Shown here one piece after another: positions 11,235 through 22,780 of a DNA stretch of 64,000 bases. This DNA is from Gambelia wislizenii. Taxonomy: Eukaryota > Chordata > Lepidosauria > Squamata > Crotaphytidae. The notes under the pieces are model-generated. The model was not told the origin of the DNA and did not search any database. It worked only from the letters and a program-made list of their open reading frames with translations. The stretch spans positions 20,713,001 to 20,777,000 of the forward strand of contig JAUMIR010000003.1 of NCBI GenBank assembly GCA_030847615.1. Reading direction: 5' to 3'. Positions within the stretch are counted from its first letter, which is position 1, and every line of letters begins with the position of its first letter. A program made the position numbers and the translations under genes.

Positions 11235-11400
11235 TGTAACACACTTTGGAACACCTTCCCTAGGGAGGCTAGGATAGCTCCTTCTTTGCTGTCTTTTTGG
11301 TGGCAGGTGAAGACCCTTCTTTTCCACAAAGCCCTTGGTAATTGATTGGTGACTATCTATCTATTTATTTATGTATTTATTTATTTAATATGCCGCCTTT
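11235..11400 (+). mobile_element. L2-like LINE 3' end
   Basis: Sense reading gives 'LWNTFPREARIAPSLLSF' and 'VKTLLFHKA', the typical C-terminus of L2-clade ORF2 (W-N-x-x-P ... K-T-L-F). Similar endings lie at 22.46 and 31.84 kb. Followed by a TATT-rich stretch. Confidence 0.6.
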
Positions 11401-12029
11401 CTCCCAGAAAGGACGAGAAGGGTTTTTGGTTTTTTTATGGTGCTATACTCTTTAAATTCTTTCTTTGAAAGCACGATATTAAATGGTTTTAATTCTGTTG
11501 TTAGTTTAATACTGGTTTATTCTCAACTTCTGTATGTGTTTAACTACATGAGTTTTTATTGTAATTTTCTGTCTTTTGTGAGCTCCCACAACAGATGGAG
11601 AAAAGGGGACAAGATGGAACATAAATAAGGGGATATGTGGGTGAGTGGATGGGTTCAGCATCTTAGTTAGCTCCTTTCCATTCTGGTCTAAGAGCAGGTT
11701 CACCATTTCATTGACTTCGAAGCCACCTGCCAACACTGAAAATAGCTTCAATATGCATTTTGAATTGGGATCTGTTTGGTGTTATGAAATTTTCCACTAA
11801 TCTGGTAACAAGTACAAGACAATATCAATTCCATTATACCTAGGCCAAGAAGCAGATGAAAGGCCCTCCATCCATCCCAACTGCCACTGCCCGGGCCTCA
11901 GAGAGAGAGAAGAAGAAACAGGCACAGCTTCATCATGTCTAGGCACAGAAGCAGATGAAATGCCCTCCATCCCCCTCAACTGCCAATGTGCTGGGCTCAG
12001 AGGGAAATAAGAAGATGCAGTATGTGCTG

Positions 12030-12190
12030 AATTTAATCCCCTCTCACCCTACCAATCCATCTATTTTTCTTTCGTGTCATTTCTTAATTTTATTGTAAGC
12101 ATGAGGGCAGGGAACTGTTTTGTTGTTCTTTTACTTGTAAAGCGCTGTGTACACTGATGGTACCAAATGAATGAATGAATAAAATCTACA
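12030..12190 (+). mobile_element. LINE/SINE 3' tail with (GAAT)n end
   Basis: 'ATTGTAAGCATGAGGGCAGG' then 'AAAGCGCTGTGTACACTGATGG' followed by AATGAATGAATGAATAAA. This resembles L2/L3-type tails abundant in reptiles. The family is uncertain. Confidence 0.5.
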
Positions 12191-12639
12191 ACCAAAGCTT
12201 GTCTTGTTTTCCTTGTTGGGGTGTCTCAAGACAACTTTGTTATTGTTGTTATTGAAGATCTAAATGTTAAGGAGCATTCTTCACATTAGGAATGTAATTT
12301 TCGTTCCCTTTGGGGAGAACATATATTTTAATCATTTTTCTTCCCACTGCAAGAACATCTTCAAAGACTGTGCAGTAGCATCCAGGGGGAAGGTGCAGAA
12401 GAGGAAATCAGGATCATCATCTGGCTAGGTTCCAATAGCCAGCAGATGACAATGACCATGTTAAGGCAGGGAGAGCAGCCATGAATCATCATTTGGCTAT
12501 ATTCCAGTATCTGACACATGATGATACCAACCTCCTCCAGTAGCTCCTGGAGGCCTTCAGATAATGACATTGTCACATGTTTACTATCACAACATAGCTA
12601 GATAATGATCCTTCCCGATCCACTGCCCCCTAATCATTT

Positions 12640-12935
12640 CTCTGGCCACTACATGAGTTGTGGGGAGGAAGAGTCCTGCATATCTATTTGAAAACTTGAG
12701 GGGGGAAATGAAAAGAGGACTTCAGTATTCACCTTGCTGGGGTTTCCTGAGAATTCAAAAGCCCTCTTTTCATTGTTTTGTGGGTGGGTGGGTGGCTTTT
12801 TTCCTGGAGTTTGAGGCTGTGTTCTAGAAGAGTTTATTCCTAATGTTTCACCTGCATTTGTGGCTGGCATCTTCAGAGAATGGTGGTGTGTGGGTATGTT
12901 GGGTTTATATATGGTGAGTCCCCTTTGAAGAAGAT
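12640..12935 (-). mobile_element. Penelope-like element relic
   Basis: On the minus strand the frame contains 'SLKMPATNAGETLGINSSRT', a phrase I associate with squamate Penelope-like repeats. The nucleotides around it hold a hammerhead-like core (see the separate entry). The open frame extends to about 13,032, but it has no RT or GIY-YIG motif here. Assignment depends on memory of the family. Confidence 0.45.
12836..12882 (-). ncRNA. hammerhead-ribozyme-like motif (degenerate)
   Basis: On the minus strand CTGAAGA (12,870-12,876) matches the conserved CUGANGA, followed by a decayed stem II (GCCAGC...GCAGGT), then GAAA (12,846-12,849) and a possible NUH site (CAUU). ATTC and GAAT outside the core could pair as a short stem I. 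Stem II and the cleavage site are mutated, so activity is unlikely. Hammerheads are known in Penelope-like elements; whether this copy belongs is inference. Confidence 0.35.
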
Positions 12936-13039
12936 TAGCATGTAAATTTGTGAATTCAGTTGTTGGATGTTCAGTTCTTAGGGTGGGAGAATATGCAAGG
13001 GGGATAGTGAATTTTAAAATTTTTAAATTCATTATTTAA

Positions 13040-13790
13040 AAATCACCTGGATAAGCCTGCCAGCAGAGACTGTTCTCCTTAATGCTGTTTTAAATTTAGA
13101 CAGCATATCTCGATGTTGAAGCTCTTGTCAGGACCCTGGCATGGGTACTGTATAGCCAGTTAGCTTGTGTGTGCATTGCTTGTTAGGCCTAGCCAGCATG
13201 CCAGGGCCTGACATGAGCAAGAGGCCTGCTGGGATTAGAAGTCACTCTCACTCTAGTAGATTGCTCATGCTGTAGGATCAGCCTAGCCATGCTATTGCTG
13301 GCACTGCCAGACATCCAAGGTCACATAAGCATTTTGTTATGGGAATGAGTATGAAATGTCTACAATGGAATGTTCCCTCATTAGCATGGCAGGTGTGTGT
13401 GTAACTGAAACTTATCAGTTCCTTTCTCTGACATTAACCGCTCTGAGAATTCTGCTTCAGAACTGTCTTTGACTATGAACCTGAATGCTTCAGTTCCTGC
13501 TGTAATAAACCATTTTTGATCAATGGAAATTGCCTCAGTGCCTGAGTATTGACAGAGTCATCACAGCTCTTTTGGCAAATCATTCCACCATCTGGGGGCA
13601 GGTGAAGAAATCATCCTCTGGGTGACAGTTGCCAGCCTAGTCCTGGTTGACTGAATTAAATGTCCCCTAGAAGACTTGAGTGTATGGGGTGGATTATATG
13701 GAAGAAGGCAATCTCATAGTAACCTGGACCCAGAGAATGTAGGGCTTTAAAGATGCTAATTGAATATATTATATGAACTATTCTAACTAC
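13040..13790. repeat. older dispersed repeat interrupted by a solo LTR
   Basis: The left part ends 'CGATGTTGAAGCTCT' at 13,125. The right part resumes at 13,566 'GCTCTTTTGGCAAATCATTC' and continues 'CCATCTGGGGGCAGG', 'AGGGCTTTAAAGATGCTAAT'. Joined without the LTR they read as one common lizard repeat, for which I have no family name. Confidence 0.55.
13126..13565 (+). mobile_element. solo LTR with 5-bp target duplication
   Basis: Starts TGTCAGGACC and ends GTCATCACA, so the ends are TG...CA with a short inverted TGT/ACA. GCTCT flanks both sides (13,121-13,125 and 13,566-13,570). An AATAAA signal at about 13,504 is followed some 60 bp later by the 3' end, as in the R-U5 part of an LTR. The 440-bp length suits an endogenous retrovirus or Gypsy-type LTR. 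There is no internal coding region; it is the recombination remnant of a full element. Confidence 0.75.
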
Positions 13791-13805
13791 TGTGAAGTTA
13801 GTTTC

Positions 13806-14175
13806 ACCTGATGCTCCAAAAAAGCAATATAAGGACTTCCTGAAGCAACATCTCAGGCTCGGCCAAATTGATCACCAACAATGATCCGCCATGGCCTCAC
13901 ATTGGGAGGCATGGAGACACACTATCCACAATGCTGCAGCCTTATTTGAGAACTAACGCCGAACAAGTCTTGAGGAGAAATGACAACACAGAAAGAATCA
14001 CAACCCAGAAACATCACCCAAGGAAACCTTCTGCTGTGCTTTCTGCAACCGGACTTGTTTATCTCGGATTGGCCTTTGTAGTCTTCAGTGTGCTTGCAGA
14101 AAGTGCGGGATGAGTCCTTCCTGAATCTTCATTTGTGAAGAAAAGCCAGAGAGAGAGAGAGACAGAGAGAGCAAT
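13806..14175 (+). mobile_element. LINE-X, 3' end
   Basis: Matches the 3' ends at 35,400-35,730 and 60,395-60,738. The frame encodes a C-terminal zinc-binding pattern 'CAFCNRTCLSRIGL' with later Cys residues (14,036-14,110). It ends 'TTTGTGAAGAAAAGCCAGAG' followed by (GA)n. LINE-X is an APE-type non-LTR family distinct from CR1 and L1; clade not determined. Confidence 0.8.
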
Positions 14176-15219
14176 ATCTCATAGCAAACAAATGAGATTT
14201 TACTCAAGTGTCAATATTGAAAGGAATATTTCAAACTACCAAAATGAAATACTACATTTACAATTAAAAGAGAGTTTTGAAAGTCACCTTAGGAACCAGG
14301 CTTGGTGACTGCAGCATCATGAGTTAAATTTTTCATTTGTGCAGCTTGTTGTACATCATGTTTCAACAACAGCAAACACTGGCTTACAAATTCAGGTATA
14401 TTTATAGATTCTGGAGGAATTAAAATTATTAAGAAAGCTTCTATGCAGTAGTTCTAAGTGTTCTACATAGCTTCAATGCTTTATTTATGAACAGGGACAT
14501 TATTAAAAATAAAAGATCTCCAATGGCACATAAAAGTAATGCTGTTATGAGATTAAATGTCAGGCAAATGGCATGAAAATGCAATATTCGGGTAGTCATA
14601 AAATAGAAGTAGTTATCTTATGAGCATTATATTATCAATGTACTAACTGAAACAACTGTGTTTATTATGTTAATGCAAGCATAATTATTGCACATGCCTC
14701 AGTTCCAGATGCATTTCTCCCCCCCCCCCGCATAAGACTGCTACTTTTTTTGGAGGCAAAGCCTTAAAATATTAATACTAAATCTAACAGTAATAAGAAT
14801 ATTTAACATTCATGTTGTATTCTAAAGTATTCAAAGCATTTCATGTGGCTTATCTCAGAAATCCATACAACACATATGCAACATAAATTTGGTGTTATTG
14901 TTGGCACACTGAGGGTTGTGACCGCCTGTGGATGGCTCCATATGCAAGAGAGTAGCTTGCCTAAAGCCACCTAACAGGCTCCTTATAATGTTAGCATGGT
15001 TGTGCTTTGTGTCTTTTGGATGAGGTTGTATTCTGTCTGAAAGAAAATACTGGAGCTTCCTCAGAATATGGCTTTCAGATATGGCTGAATGGAACAGAAA
15101 AATGGGAGAACTAGTGGTGTAATGCAGGGATGGATGAAAAATGCCATTTTGGTTTACCTTTGCTAAGGATTTTCCCAACCTTTCCAATTTCTTCATATTC
15201 AGAATGGAAATAACTTAAG
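14176..15219. other. single-copy AT-rich sequence, no gene seen
   Basis: No repeat signature apart from a short poly(C) at 14,719-14,729. No convincing exon. Confidence 0.45.
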
Positions 15220-15885
15220 GGTTTGTCTATACAATGAAAACAATCCTCATACAATTTGAGGAGACTATGTTTTGTCTAAATGGGATCCCACATCATTTAG
15301 CTGCATTTGGAAAGGGGAGCAAAAACTCCAAATACTCCATGGGAAAAGCCTTCATTTCCCAACATTTTTTTTTTTTTAAAAAAAACCACCTCTGAAGGAA
15401 ATGTGCACTCCCACTCATTGGGACAAGAAATTCACTTCGATGCACTTTCCCAATAAGAGTGGAAGTGGAAAGCTGATTGGTTGAATTGCACAGGGGTGGA
15501 GCTTGCTGGTAAGGCAAGCACTCGGAACCACCATGTTGGATTTTCACCACAGTGATCATGTGCTGAGATGATAAAACAGCAATTCCCCATTTTTTTCTGT
15601 TTTTTTTTTTAAAGTAGGAGATTGTACTTTCTGCACCTTGGATTTGCTTTAAAAAATCTGTTTGGTGACAGTAACTGGTAACAATAAAAACATGAGTAAT
15701 TCACTCATGCCCACCATCTTGATTCAAAGGCATTCCTGTTTGAACAACAAATGTGTATGGCTTCCAATGCCTGCAATCTTGGAAAAAAAAAAACACACCG
15801 TGGAGACAAATGAAAGCTGCTGCAAATTGGTGTTACTGCACAACAATCCACATGTTGTTGCCATGCATAGATGAGCCCTAAGATT
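15220..15885. mobile_element. non-autonomous DNA element, about 660 bp, copy 1
   Basis: Aligns along its length with 47,870-48,535. Shared phrases include 'TTGGGACAAG', 'AGCTGATTGGT', 'GGGGTGGAGCTTGCT', 'CATGAGTAATTCACTCATG' and 'GCAGCTGCTGCTAATTGGC'-like sequence. The ends 'AAGGGTTTGTCTATACA' and 'TGCATAGATGAGCCCTAA' form an imperfect terminal inverted repeat. No transposase is encoded. Confidence 0.7.
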
Positions 15886-16149
15886 CATTTTTTAAAAAAT
15901 CTGAGTGGAACAAAAAGAAAGATTTGTCCCTCTAGGCCAAGGGCTTGGAGAGCTTAACCAATAAGCCTTGTCTTTGTTTTCATCCCTGAATTGTTGAATA
16001 CAGGTTATCACTTTTTTCCTTGAGATGTTCCTTAACTTTAATACATATGTGGCTGGCAGGTATATGCTAGGGGACGGGGTCTGGAAGTCGTGGCCCAAAA
16101 TAATTACTTTCCCAAGTTCCATTCCAATCTACATTAGCTTCAAATTAAG

Positions 16150-16370
16150 GCTGCTGCCACACTGCTGAAATAATGCAGTTTGACACCACCTTAACTACTA
16201 TGGCTCAATGCTATGGAATTCTGGGATTTGTAGCTTTACGAGATATTTAGCACTCTCTGTCAAAGAGCTCTGGTGCCACAACAAACTACAAATCCCAGGA
16301 TTCCATAGGATGGAGCCATGATAGTTAAAGTGGTGCCAAACCGCATCATTTTTGCAGTGTGGCAGCAAGC
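16150..16370. mobile_element. palindromic MITE (hAT-like)
   Basis: 221 bp, nearly self-complementary: 'GCTGCTGCCACACTGC' at the left and 'GCAGTGTGGCAGCAAGC' at the right, continuing inward through GTGGTGCCAAA/TTTGACACCAC and AATTCTGGGATTTGTAG/CTACAAATCCCAGGATT. The core 'CTACAAATCCCAGGATTCCA' also occurs in the element at 51.6 kb. Confidence 0.8.
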
Positions 16371-17799
16371 TTATGTCAGTTGGCTAAAAATGTGGACCTG
16401 CCAACATTCTTCTCCAGCCCTAATTTAAATATCTAGGCTGGCAACCTGTATTGCAATTATGAATTTGTAACCTAGAGTTATGACTCCGTAATTGCTCTAT
16501 ATTCACTAATATTATGCATAATATGTAGATTGCTTCCCCCAACTCTACCTTAACAGCCAGCCACCATTCCAAGCAATGGAGGTCTTTTCTACTTGTGGGG
16601 TGAAGCAGGATGATATTTCCAGACCTGTCCCATCACCGAGTGAGGCTGTGAAAATCAGAAACAAGATCCCTGATGACAATTCCGCATCACATCACAGCTC
16701 ATTGGTGGGAGAAGGCTGAAAACATCAGCCTGCTGCTCCCTGTTTGCCAGCAGAATAGTTCTCCATCACTCAGAGCTGCTGCTGCCTGTTATAGTAAGCT
16801 CGAGGAAATTGGGCCAGGAGACGATACTTAATTATGTGTGTTTAGTTATGACATAGTTACACATTCATATCTAAGTTGATAACATAGGATCTTGGCTGTA
16901 TTTTTTTATATTCACATTTTGATGTTACTGTTGATGTTTTAAAAAATAAAATAAAACACATATGGTGATTCAGAAAAGCAATGGAACTCAGTTATGAATA
17001 AAAATACAGGATATACCAGTGAAAGACTAATCCATCTACCCCTAGTCAAAAGTGTATTTTGCATCAGTTATGAATAAAAATACAGGATGTACCAAGGAAA
17101 GACTGATCCATCTACCTCTAGTCAAAAGTGCATTTTGCTTCATATAAAAAGACATACATACTGTCCACATTTAAAGAACTTCTTTAAATCCTAACTTATA
17201 GACTTTGGTAATAATTATAAATGATAACTTCCTCAACTACGTATAAGTATGTGGCAGTAGGCCCACACTCTATTTTCCTGTTAATATTGTTCCTTTATTA
17301 AATTTTAAACCAAAATAATTGCAAGACATGGAATTATCTATTGCTAACTCACCATCTGGCACATGAAATAAACAACTCAATTATTCAGGCTGTAATTTAC
17401 TTGGGAACTCCACAATGCCATCACTCTCAGCAGTACATATTCAAGCCTTTCCCCTTGGATATTAAAGTCATTTCTACACCAACAAGATTGGATCCAAACT
17501 ATTTTTCTCTAGAGAAGATTTAAGGCATATTCACAAAGACTTCTCTTTTTCTCCCTTTGGTCCTATAGATACCAGATAAGCCTGAGAATAATGTTTGATA
17601 TGACAAAAAAGAAACTGTCAAGTACAGGTCATGGGTAGTGTTATCCAGTCTAGTCCCAAGGATGTATGATTTCAGGCCACTTTAGATCATCTCAGATAAT
17701 GTCCATCATAGCCAAGAAAATAATCCAGAGTCTGAAAGCACACAAACAGGGTCCAGTTGAAGTCACTGAAAGATTATGTTTTGTTCTACAGCAGCTTGG
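16371..17799. other. no gene; contains a 76-bp tandem duplication
   Basis: Single-copy sequence apart from two units at 16,989-17,064 and 17,065-17,140, differing at a handful of bases. Confidence 0.6.
16989..17140. repeat. 76-bp tandem duplication, two units
   Basis: Both units start 'CAGTTATGAATAAAAATACA' and run through 'CTAGTCAAAAGTG.ATTTTGC'. They differ by about seven substitutions and no indels. Confidence 0.9.
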
Positions 17800-17974
17800 G
17801 TTGCCAGAGTGAAAACCGGAGACAGCTCCTGACCCTTTTATGGTTGTGTAGAAGATGCAATTGTAGGAGTTACTGCTTGTTACTGGTAACATGAAAAGCA
17901 ACAGCTGCTGAAATCCCTTCTTCTACAGAACCATTAAAGGGACAGAAGCCCTCTTCAGTTATCAGTCTGACAAC
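17800..17974. mobile_element. palindromic MITE, 'GTTGCCAG' family, copy 1
   Basis: Left 'GTTGCCAGAGTGAAAACCGG' and right 'CAGTTATCAGTCTGACAAC' are inverted. Inner arms TGGTTGTGTAGAAGA / TCTTCTACAGAACCA pair as well. Same structure and length as 30,076-30,250. Confidence 0.75.
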
Positions 17975-18888
17975 TTTGACAGCAGCACCACTTCTGTTAT
18001 ACTATTATTTCCCGTGCAAATTTCTCTTTCCCACTGATGGTCCATTTACATCCTCTTGTATATCAAAAGACGTACAATTGCATACCAGCACAGGGCTGTG
18101 CAGCAGTACACAGGCCTGAGATCCTAAAGTCTCTCTCTCTCTCTCTCCCCCCTGCTAGAACACAGACCTCCCTCCATCTCACAACTCTCAACAGCTCCTC
18201 CCATTCTCACATTCTCAACCAGTCACCATCCACATGCAAATAGATTTTCCCCAACATGATATGGCTGTTACTCAATGTTTATGCACCCTCCTGATCACAC
18301 ACAGAATCCAATATTACAAATTAGGAATACAATTTACATTTTATGTGGAGTCATACGATACATGACTACTTAGGAAGTGCCAATAAACACAAGATTATAA
18401 CTGAACAAACTCTGTCTCTAATGTTGGCCAATCAGGTTTGAGAGCTTTTGGTCCTCCACATGTATTGTACTGTAACTCTCATAATTGCTTACAATTGGAC
18501 ATGGTGGCTGGAACATCTAGGAGCTGAAGTCCCAGACCTCTAGGCAACCAAAGCCTACCTACTCTGTATAAGACTATAGTGGCAGGTGCAAGAGCAGTGC
18601 CTCTTAATATGATCTTGAGAATCACATTACCAAAAGTAGGATCTGAAAAAACAGCAAAAGAAAGATTCTGACTCAAACATGAAAATCTGCCACACCTGAC
18701 CCAGAACCTACCAATTTTCACATTACTTACACCTCCAGTCTGTCACATTTAGTTCTAGCTTCATTTCTGATCTGCCATATTTAGAGATGTAATTCTTCAC
18801 TAAGTTTCTTCTCGAAGGCAGCAATGAGTAATTTCAGCAATTTTCTTCCTGCTGTGAGAAACTCTTTGAAAACCAGAGTTTTTGAAAG
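17975..18888. other. no gene; low-complexity and MITE traces
   Basis: A (CT)n tract lies at 18,131-18,147. Around 18,461-18,560 there is a weak trace of a palindromic MITE ('GGACATGGTGGCTGGAACAT'). Otherwise nothing recognised. Confidence 0.4.
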
Positions 18889-19262
18889 CTATTTGCAATT
18901 CGGGACTTATTCTGTGCAAAATTCATGTATGGTTGCTTTACTCAGAAAACTTAATTTTCTTCACAAGAAACAGCATTTTCTGGATGGAAAATAAAATTTC
19001 CAATGCAGAAATAATAATTCCTGCACAGAAAATGCTGTTTTCTGTTCATAAAAATAAAGTTTTATATGCAAATCGACCATGTGTGAATTTTACACATAAT
19101 AAACGATTCATTACAGCATTTAATACACAGAAAACAGCATTTTCTGTCCAGGGATTACTATTTCTGTATTGAAATAGTATTTTCCATCTAGAAAATGCTG
19201 TTTTCTTCAAAAACAGCCATGTGAGAATTCTGTGCAGAATAAGTCCCAAACTGCAAAGATTC
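18889..19262. mobile_element. palindromic MITE, 'GGGACTTATTCTGTGC' family, copy 1
   Basis: Left arm 'GGGACTTATTCTGTGCAAAA' and right arm 'CTGTGCAGAATAAGTCCC' are inverted. The interior is made of repeated CAGAAAA..GCATTTTCTG motifs. Other copies are at 26.23 kb (shorter) and 55.8 kb (interrupted). Confidence 0.75.
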
Positions 19263-21204
19263 TCATCAGCGTAGCTTTCTTCTCATCAGGGTTTCTCAAC
19301 ACTTGAAATAATGTTTTTGACCATGGGGGGGGGGGTATTTTCAAATATACTTTCCATCCCTAAATTTAACACTGGCTTTCCTCTTGATTAGCTGAGATCT
19401 TCAAGGTACAGGTTGTAATTTGAGCTGCTTTGTCCAGATCTTACCCGAATTGGTGAGGTCCATGGGGGACCCATCTGTGATGCTAAAGTTATGATATTAA
19501 GTTGGGAAACTTTAATTAGCTCAATGGTATGGCTGCAGGAGGTCAGGTAACTTTTGGGACCTTTGTACCTGTGTATACCAGCACTCATGGCAGAGACTCT
19601 GAGTTTAAATTAAGTTTTAAAAATAGTTTTTATTGGAAAATCAACAATAATTTGGGACTAAAATTCATATACAATTTTGTAGCCTGCTGGGATGTTTGAG
19701 TGTTAAACAATGTCTAGATGTGTCCCCCCCAGTTAAACAAAGGAAATCACAACTTTGCTAATTGCCACTAATGGCTGAGATATTAAAGTTAATGGGTTTA
19801 TGGAAGCCTCCTTATTGTTAATGGTTGTTCTGATAACTGTTTATTTTTGGAGTATGACTGACTGCTAAGTGCATCCAGGATGGGCTTAGCCCATTCCACC
19901 TTGATAACTCTGATACTAAGGAACTCCACTTAATCCTTTCTTGGACATGTTTGTTGGAAATTTCCAAGACATCTTTGTGAGGTCTTGGATGACTTTCACT
20001 TGAACCCACTTTCAGTCTGCCCTGGTCTACCTAGACCTTGTGAAATGTCCAATATTGCTGAATTATGATTTATAGGAGGGAGGGAATGTAAGGCCAGGTA
20101 GCATGGATTCTGAATAGACTCTTCCTATAGACTGTGTCATTGTTTTTCTTACATGGGTGCCTGACCATAGATGGGTAGTTGGGGAGGGGAGAAGTTATGT
20201 TATAAATAAATAAATAAATAAATAAATAGCCCATTTCTATGACTGTTTACTCTGCACTTGATCTCATTAGTCAATGGGGATTTCTTTCAGGTAACTGTGC
20301 ATGGGGTTGCTGCCTGAATAATGAATAATCAGATATATAGCAATCTATAGTTCCTGGAAAGCTATTTTTTGCTGAATGAAGCAGAAGAAGTAATGAGATG
20401 AAATTCCATTCAACTGATTGTTTTTTTTTTAATGACCCAAGGCAGATGAAGAGGAAAAAATATGTAATATTTATCTACCCTTCTTTATGTCTTTTCCCCA
20501 GAAGTTGTAGATTGATTATGGAAATAAATACTTTACTAACATCATTTGAGAGAGAGAATAATTAAATCCATCAAAAAATTAGATGCAACTATACTCTAAA
20601 CAATCAAGCAAGGCTGCTTAGAGGACCTTCTTGCCCAGTCCATCTGCTGAGATCCCCCCTTTTAGTGCCTTCTTCACATTTTCCACACCCACAATTTATA
20701 TTTGGTGTGTGTGTGTGTGTGTGGAGTTTACAAATAATATATCTAAAGCACATAAACAGATGGTATACAGCAGGTAATTTTTTAAAAGAAATCCCAGCAT
20801 ACACAGTTTGCTCAAAAGAAAAAGAACCATTATATATGTATATCCAGGGAGATTCATTGTTGTGTAAAATAAACCACAACTTGGGATGGAGGAGTGGGGG
20901 TTTCCAGAGTGGTGAAGCGGCTTAGCTGTAAGGCATAATGTATACACCAAGTAGCAATTAATGTTTAGCTTAAAAGATTATGTTTCATGACAAGTGGGAT
21001 TTAAACAATATACACAGACACATAAGTATATTAAAAACTGCTAGCATTGCCTTTTACTCATATCCTTACTAGTTGAGATATTTCAATTGCCATAGAGATA
21101 CATATTCCTATGATGGGATCTATCCCACTGTATAATTTAGAACAATTCACTTTGTGACATGAGACTGTTACCCAATAAACCTGCCAATGAGTATCATTTT
21201 CATA
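19263..21204. other. no gene recognised; simple repeats
   Basis: Contains poly(G) at 19,326-19,335, (TAAA)n at 20,202-20,228, poly(T) near 20,422 and (GT)n at 20,706-20,723. The remaining sequence is not repeat-like to my eye, with no exon seen. Confidence 0.45.
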
Positions 21205-21985
21205 GGAACACAGGAAACAACTGCCTTACATCAAGTCTGCCTGCTGGTCCATTCAGCTCAGCATAATCTATGCTAGGAGTTGGCAACTGCATGGAGGCCA
21301 TTGCCAGTCCCCCCTTCCCCAATGCTCCCACAGAGTACAACACCCACCCAAATGTTCCCAAATATCTCAAATATCTATCTTCATGCAAGTTTTTCCTCAA
21401 AATGGCAACTGGAATTGATGTTGCATCTCTTTGTGCCACCATTTTGAGAAGGACTTTGTGAAAAACAGAGGTATTTGGGGGTGCTGGGGAGCTTTCTGAA
21501 TAGAGTTGGAGGCATTTTTGCATGATTTGGGGCTCTCCATTTGAGATGAAAAACACCAGGGAATCATTTTTTTTTTAAATGTGTGATTGAAGTGCTTCAT
21601 GAATCACAAATGTGAGGTCCAGGGATTGCATGTGGCTCACAGGTCACTCTTTGCCCACCCATGAGGTTCTCAAGAAAATCTCTTCAAAAGCCACCCCCTA
21701 CCACACCCCAAAAACATCTCTTCAAAGCCATAGCTTAAGAGGCCTTCAGGAGACACAGTTCTTATATCCAATGCTATTTGGGTTGGGGGTTTGCACTTTT
21801 AGGGAACAACACAACATTTATGAAAAGTAGAAATGGGGAGGTACAGCCTGCAGGGGTCCAGGGAGGTAGAAAATCCAGCAGATCACTGCAGTTGCCCACC
21901 CCTGGTCTACATAGACTGGCAGCTGAGCGTCACAGTTTCAGAGGGGTCTTTTCTAGCCCTGCATAGAAATCCCAGATACTAAAGC
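21205..21985. repeat. dispersed squamate repeat split by a hAT-like element
   Basis: Left half 21,205-21,273 ('ACTGCCTTACATCAAGTCTG', 'TCAGCTCAGCATAATCTATG'), right half 21,905-21,985 ('GTCTACATAGACTGGCAGCT', 'TTCAGAGGGGTCTTTTCTAG'). Together they match the repeat that is split by CR1 at 8.3 kb. Confidence 0.6.
21274..21904. mobile_element. hAT-like non-autonomous element inside an older repeat
   Basis: The ends read TAGGAGTTGGCAACTGCATG and, inverted from the right, CAGGGGTGGGCAACTGCAG. The terminal CAGGGGTGGGCAA is typical of hAT elements. The flanking octamers ATCTATGC and GTCTACAT both look like decayed copies of the host repeat's GTCTACAC. Length 631 bp, no transposase frame. Confidence 0.6.
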
Positions 21986-22142
21986 TGATACTTTCTATCT
22001 TTAAAACAGTATGTTACAACCACATCCACAATTTTCAAGCAATGTCAGCAAGGAAATGCATGACATGATGACACTTCAGTTCTCTGGGTCAAGAAAGGAA
22101 GAAGCTGTACAATGTACGTGGTTGCTTTTTGACAATCTGTCT

Positions 22143-22167
22143 ATCCATCCATCCATCCATCCATCCG
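22143..22167. repeat. (ATCC)n microsatellite
   Basis: About six uninterrupted ATCC units. Confidence 0.95.
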
Positions 22168-22461
22168 TAAAATATCCAGGGTGATGAATATTTTCTCCAC
22201 CCAAATTGTAAGATGTTAACATACCCTATAGATTGTATCTAATGTAGTTATTGTTTCTTAAACAAGTTAGCAGTTGTCTATTGTAAGTGAACATTGTGTG
22301 ATATCTTATTCTTTTTGTTATCTGGAACCAGGTCCAGGTTATTTGAAGAACCTGGCTATATTGTGCCATATAAACCTGCCTATGCTTTGAGATCTGTGTG
22401 GGTCTGAGGACCTGCTTTCTGTCCTGTCACCTTCACAGGTACATTTGGTAGGAACATGGAA

Positions 22462-22780
22462 GATGGCCTTCTCAGTGACTACTCAAGCTCTGGAACACCC
22501 TTCCCAGAGAGGCTAGTCTAGCATCCTCCTTACTATCTTTCCATAAACAGGTGAAGATCTTTTTATTCTGGCAGCCATTTGAGAACTGATTTTTTTAGGG
22601 GAAACAGGCCTTGTACAATGTGCTGGACTTTTAATGGCTGTTGTTTAATGGTTTATGTTTTTAACTGGGCATAATTATTTCCATAGTTTAATAGCTTTGT
22701 ATGCTGTGAATTTTCAACCTTGTTTTTTAAAACTCTTGTAACTCTTCTTGAATCCCAAACTTGAAAAAAAAACCCAACTC
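22462..22780 (+). mobile_element. L2-like LINE 3' end
   Basis: Sense reading 'LWNTLPREASLASSLLSFHK' followed by 'VKIFLFWQ' matches the C-terminal pattern of L2-type ORF2 and the copy at 11.24 kb. The 3' UTR ends near 'CTTGAATCCCAAACTTG'. Confidence 0.65.

Noticed and set aside
12649..13032. 127-codon minus frame as a host gene
   Set aside because: It contains a phrase typical of a repeat family and ends next to a repeat split by an LTR; no gene structure.
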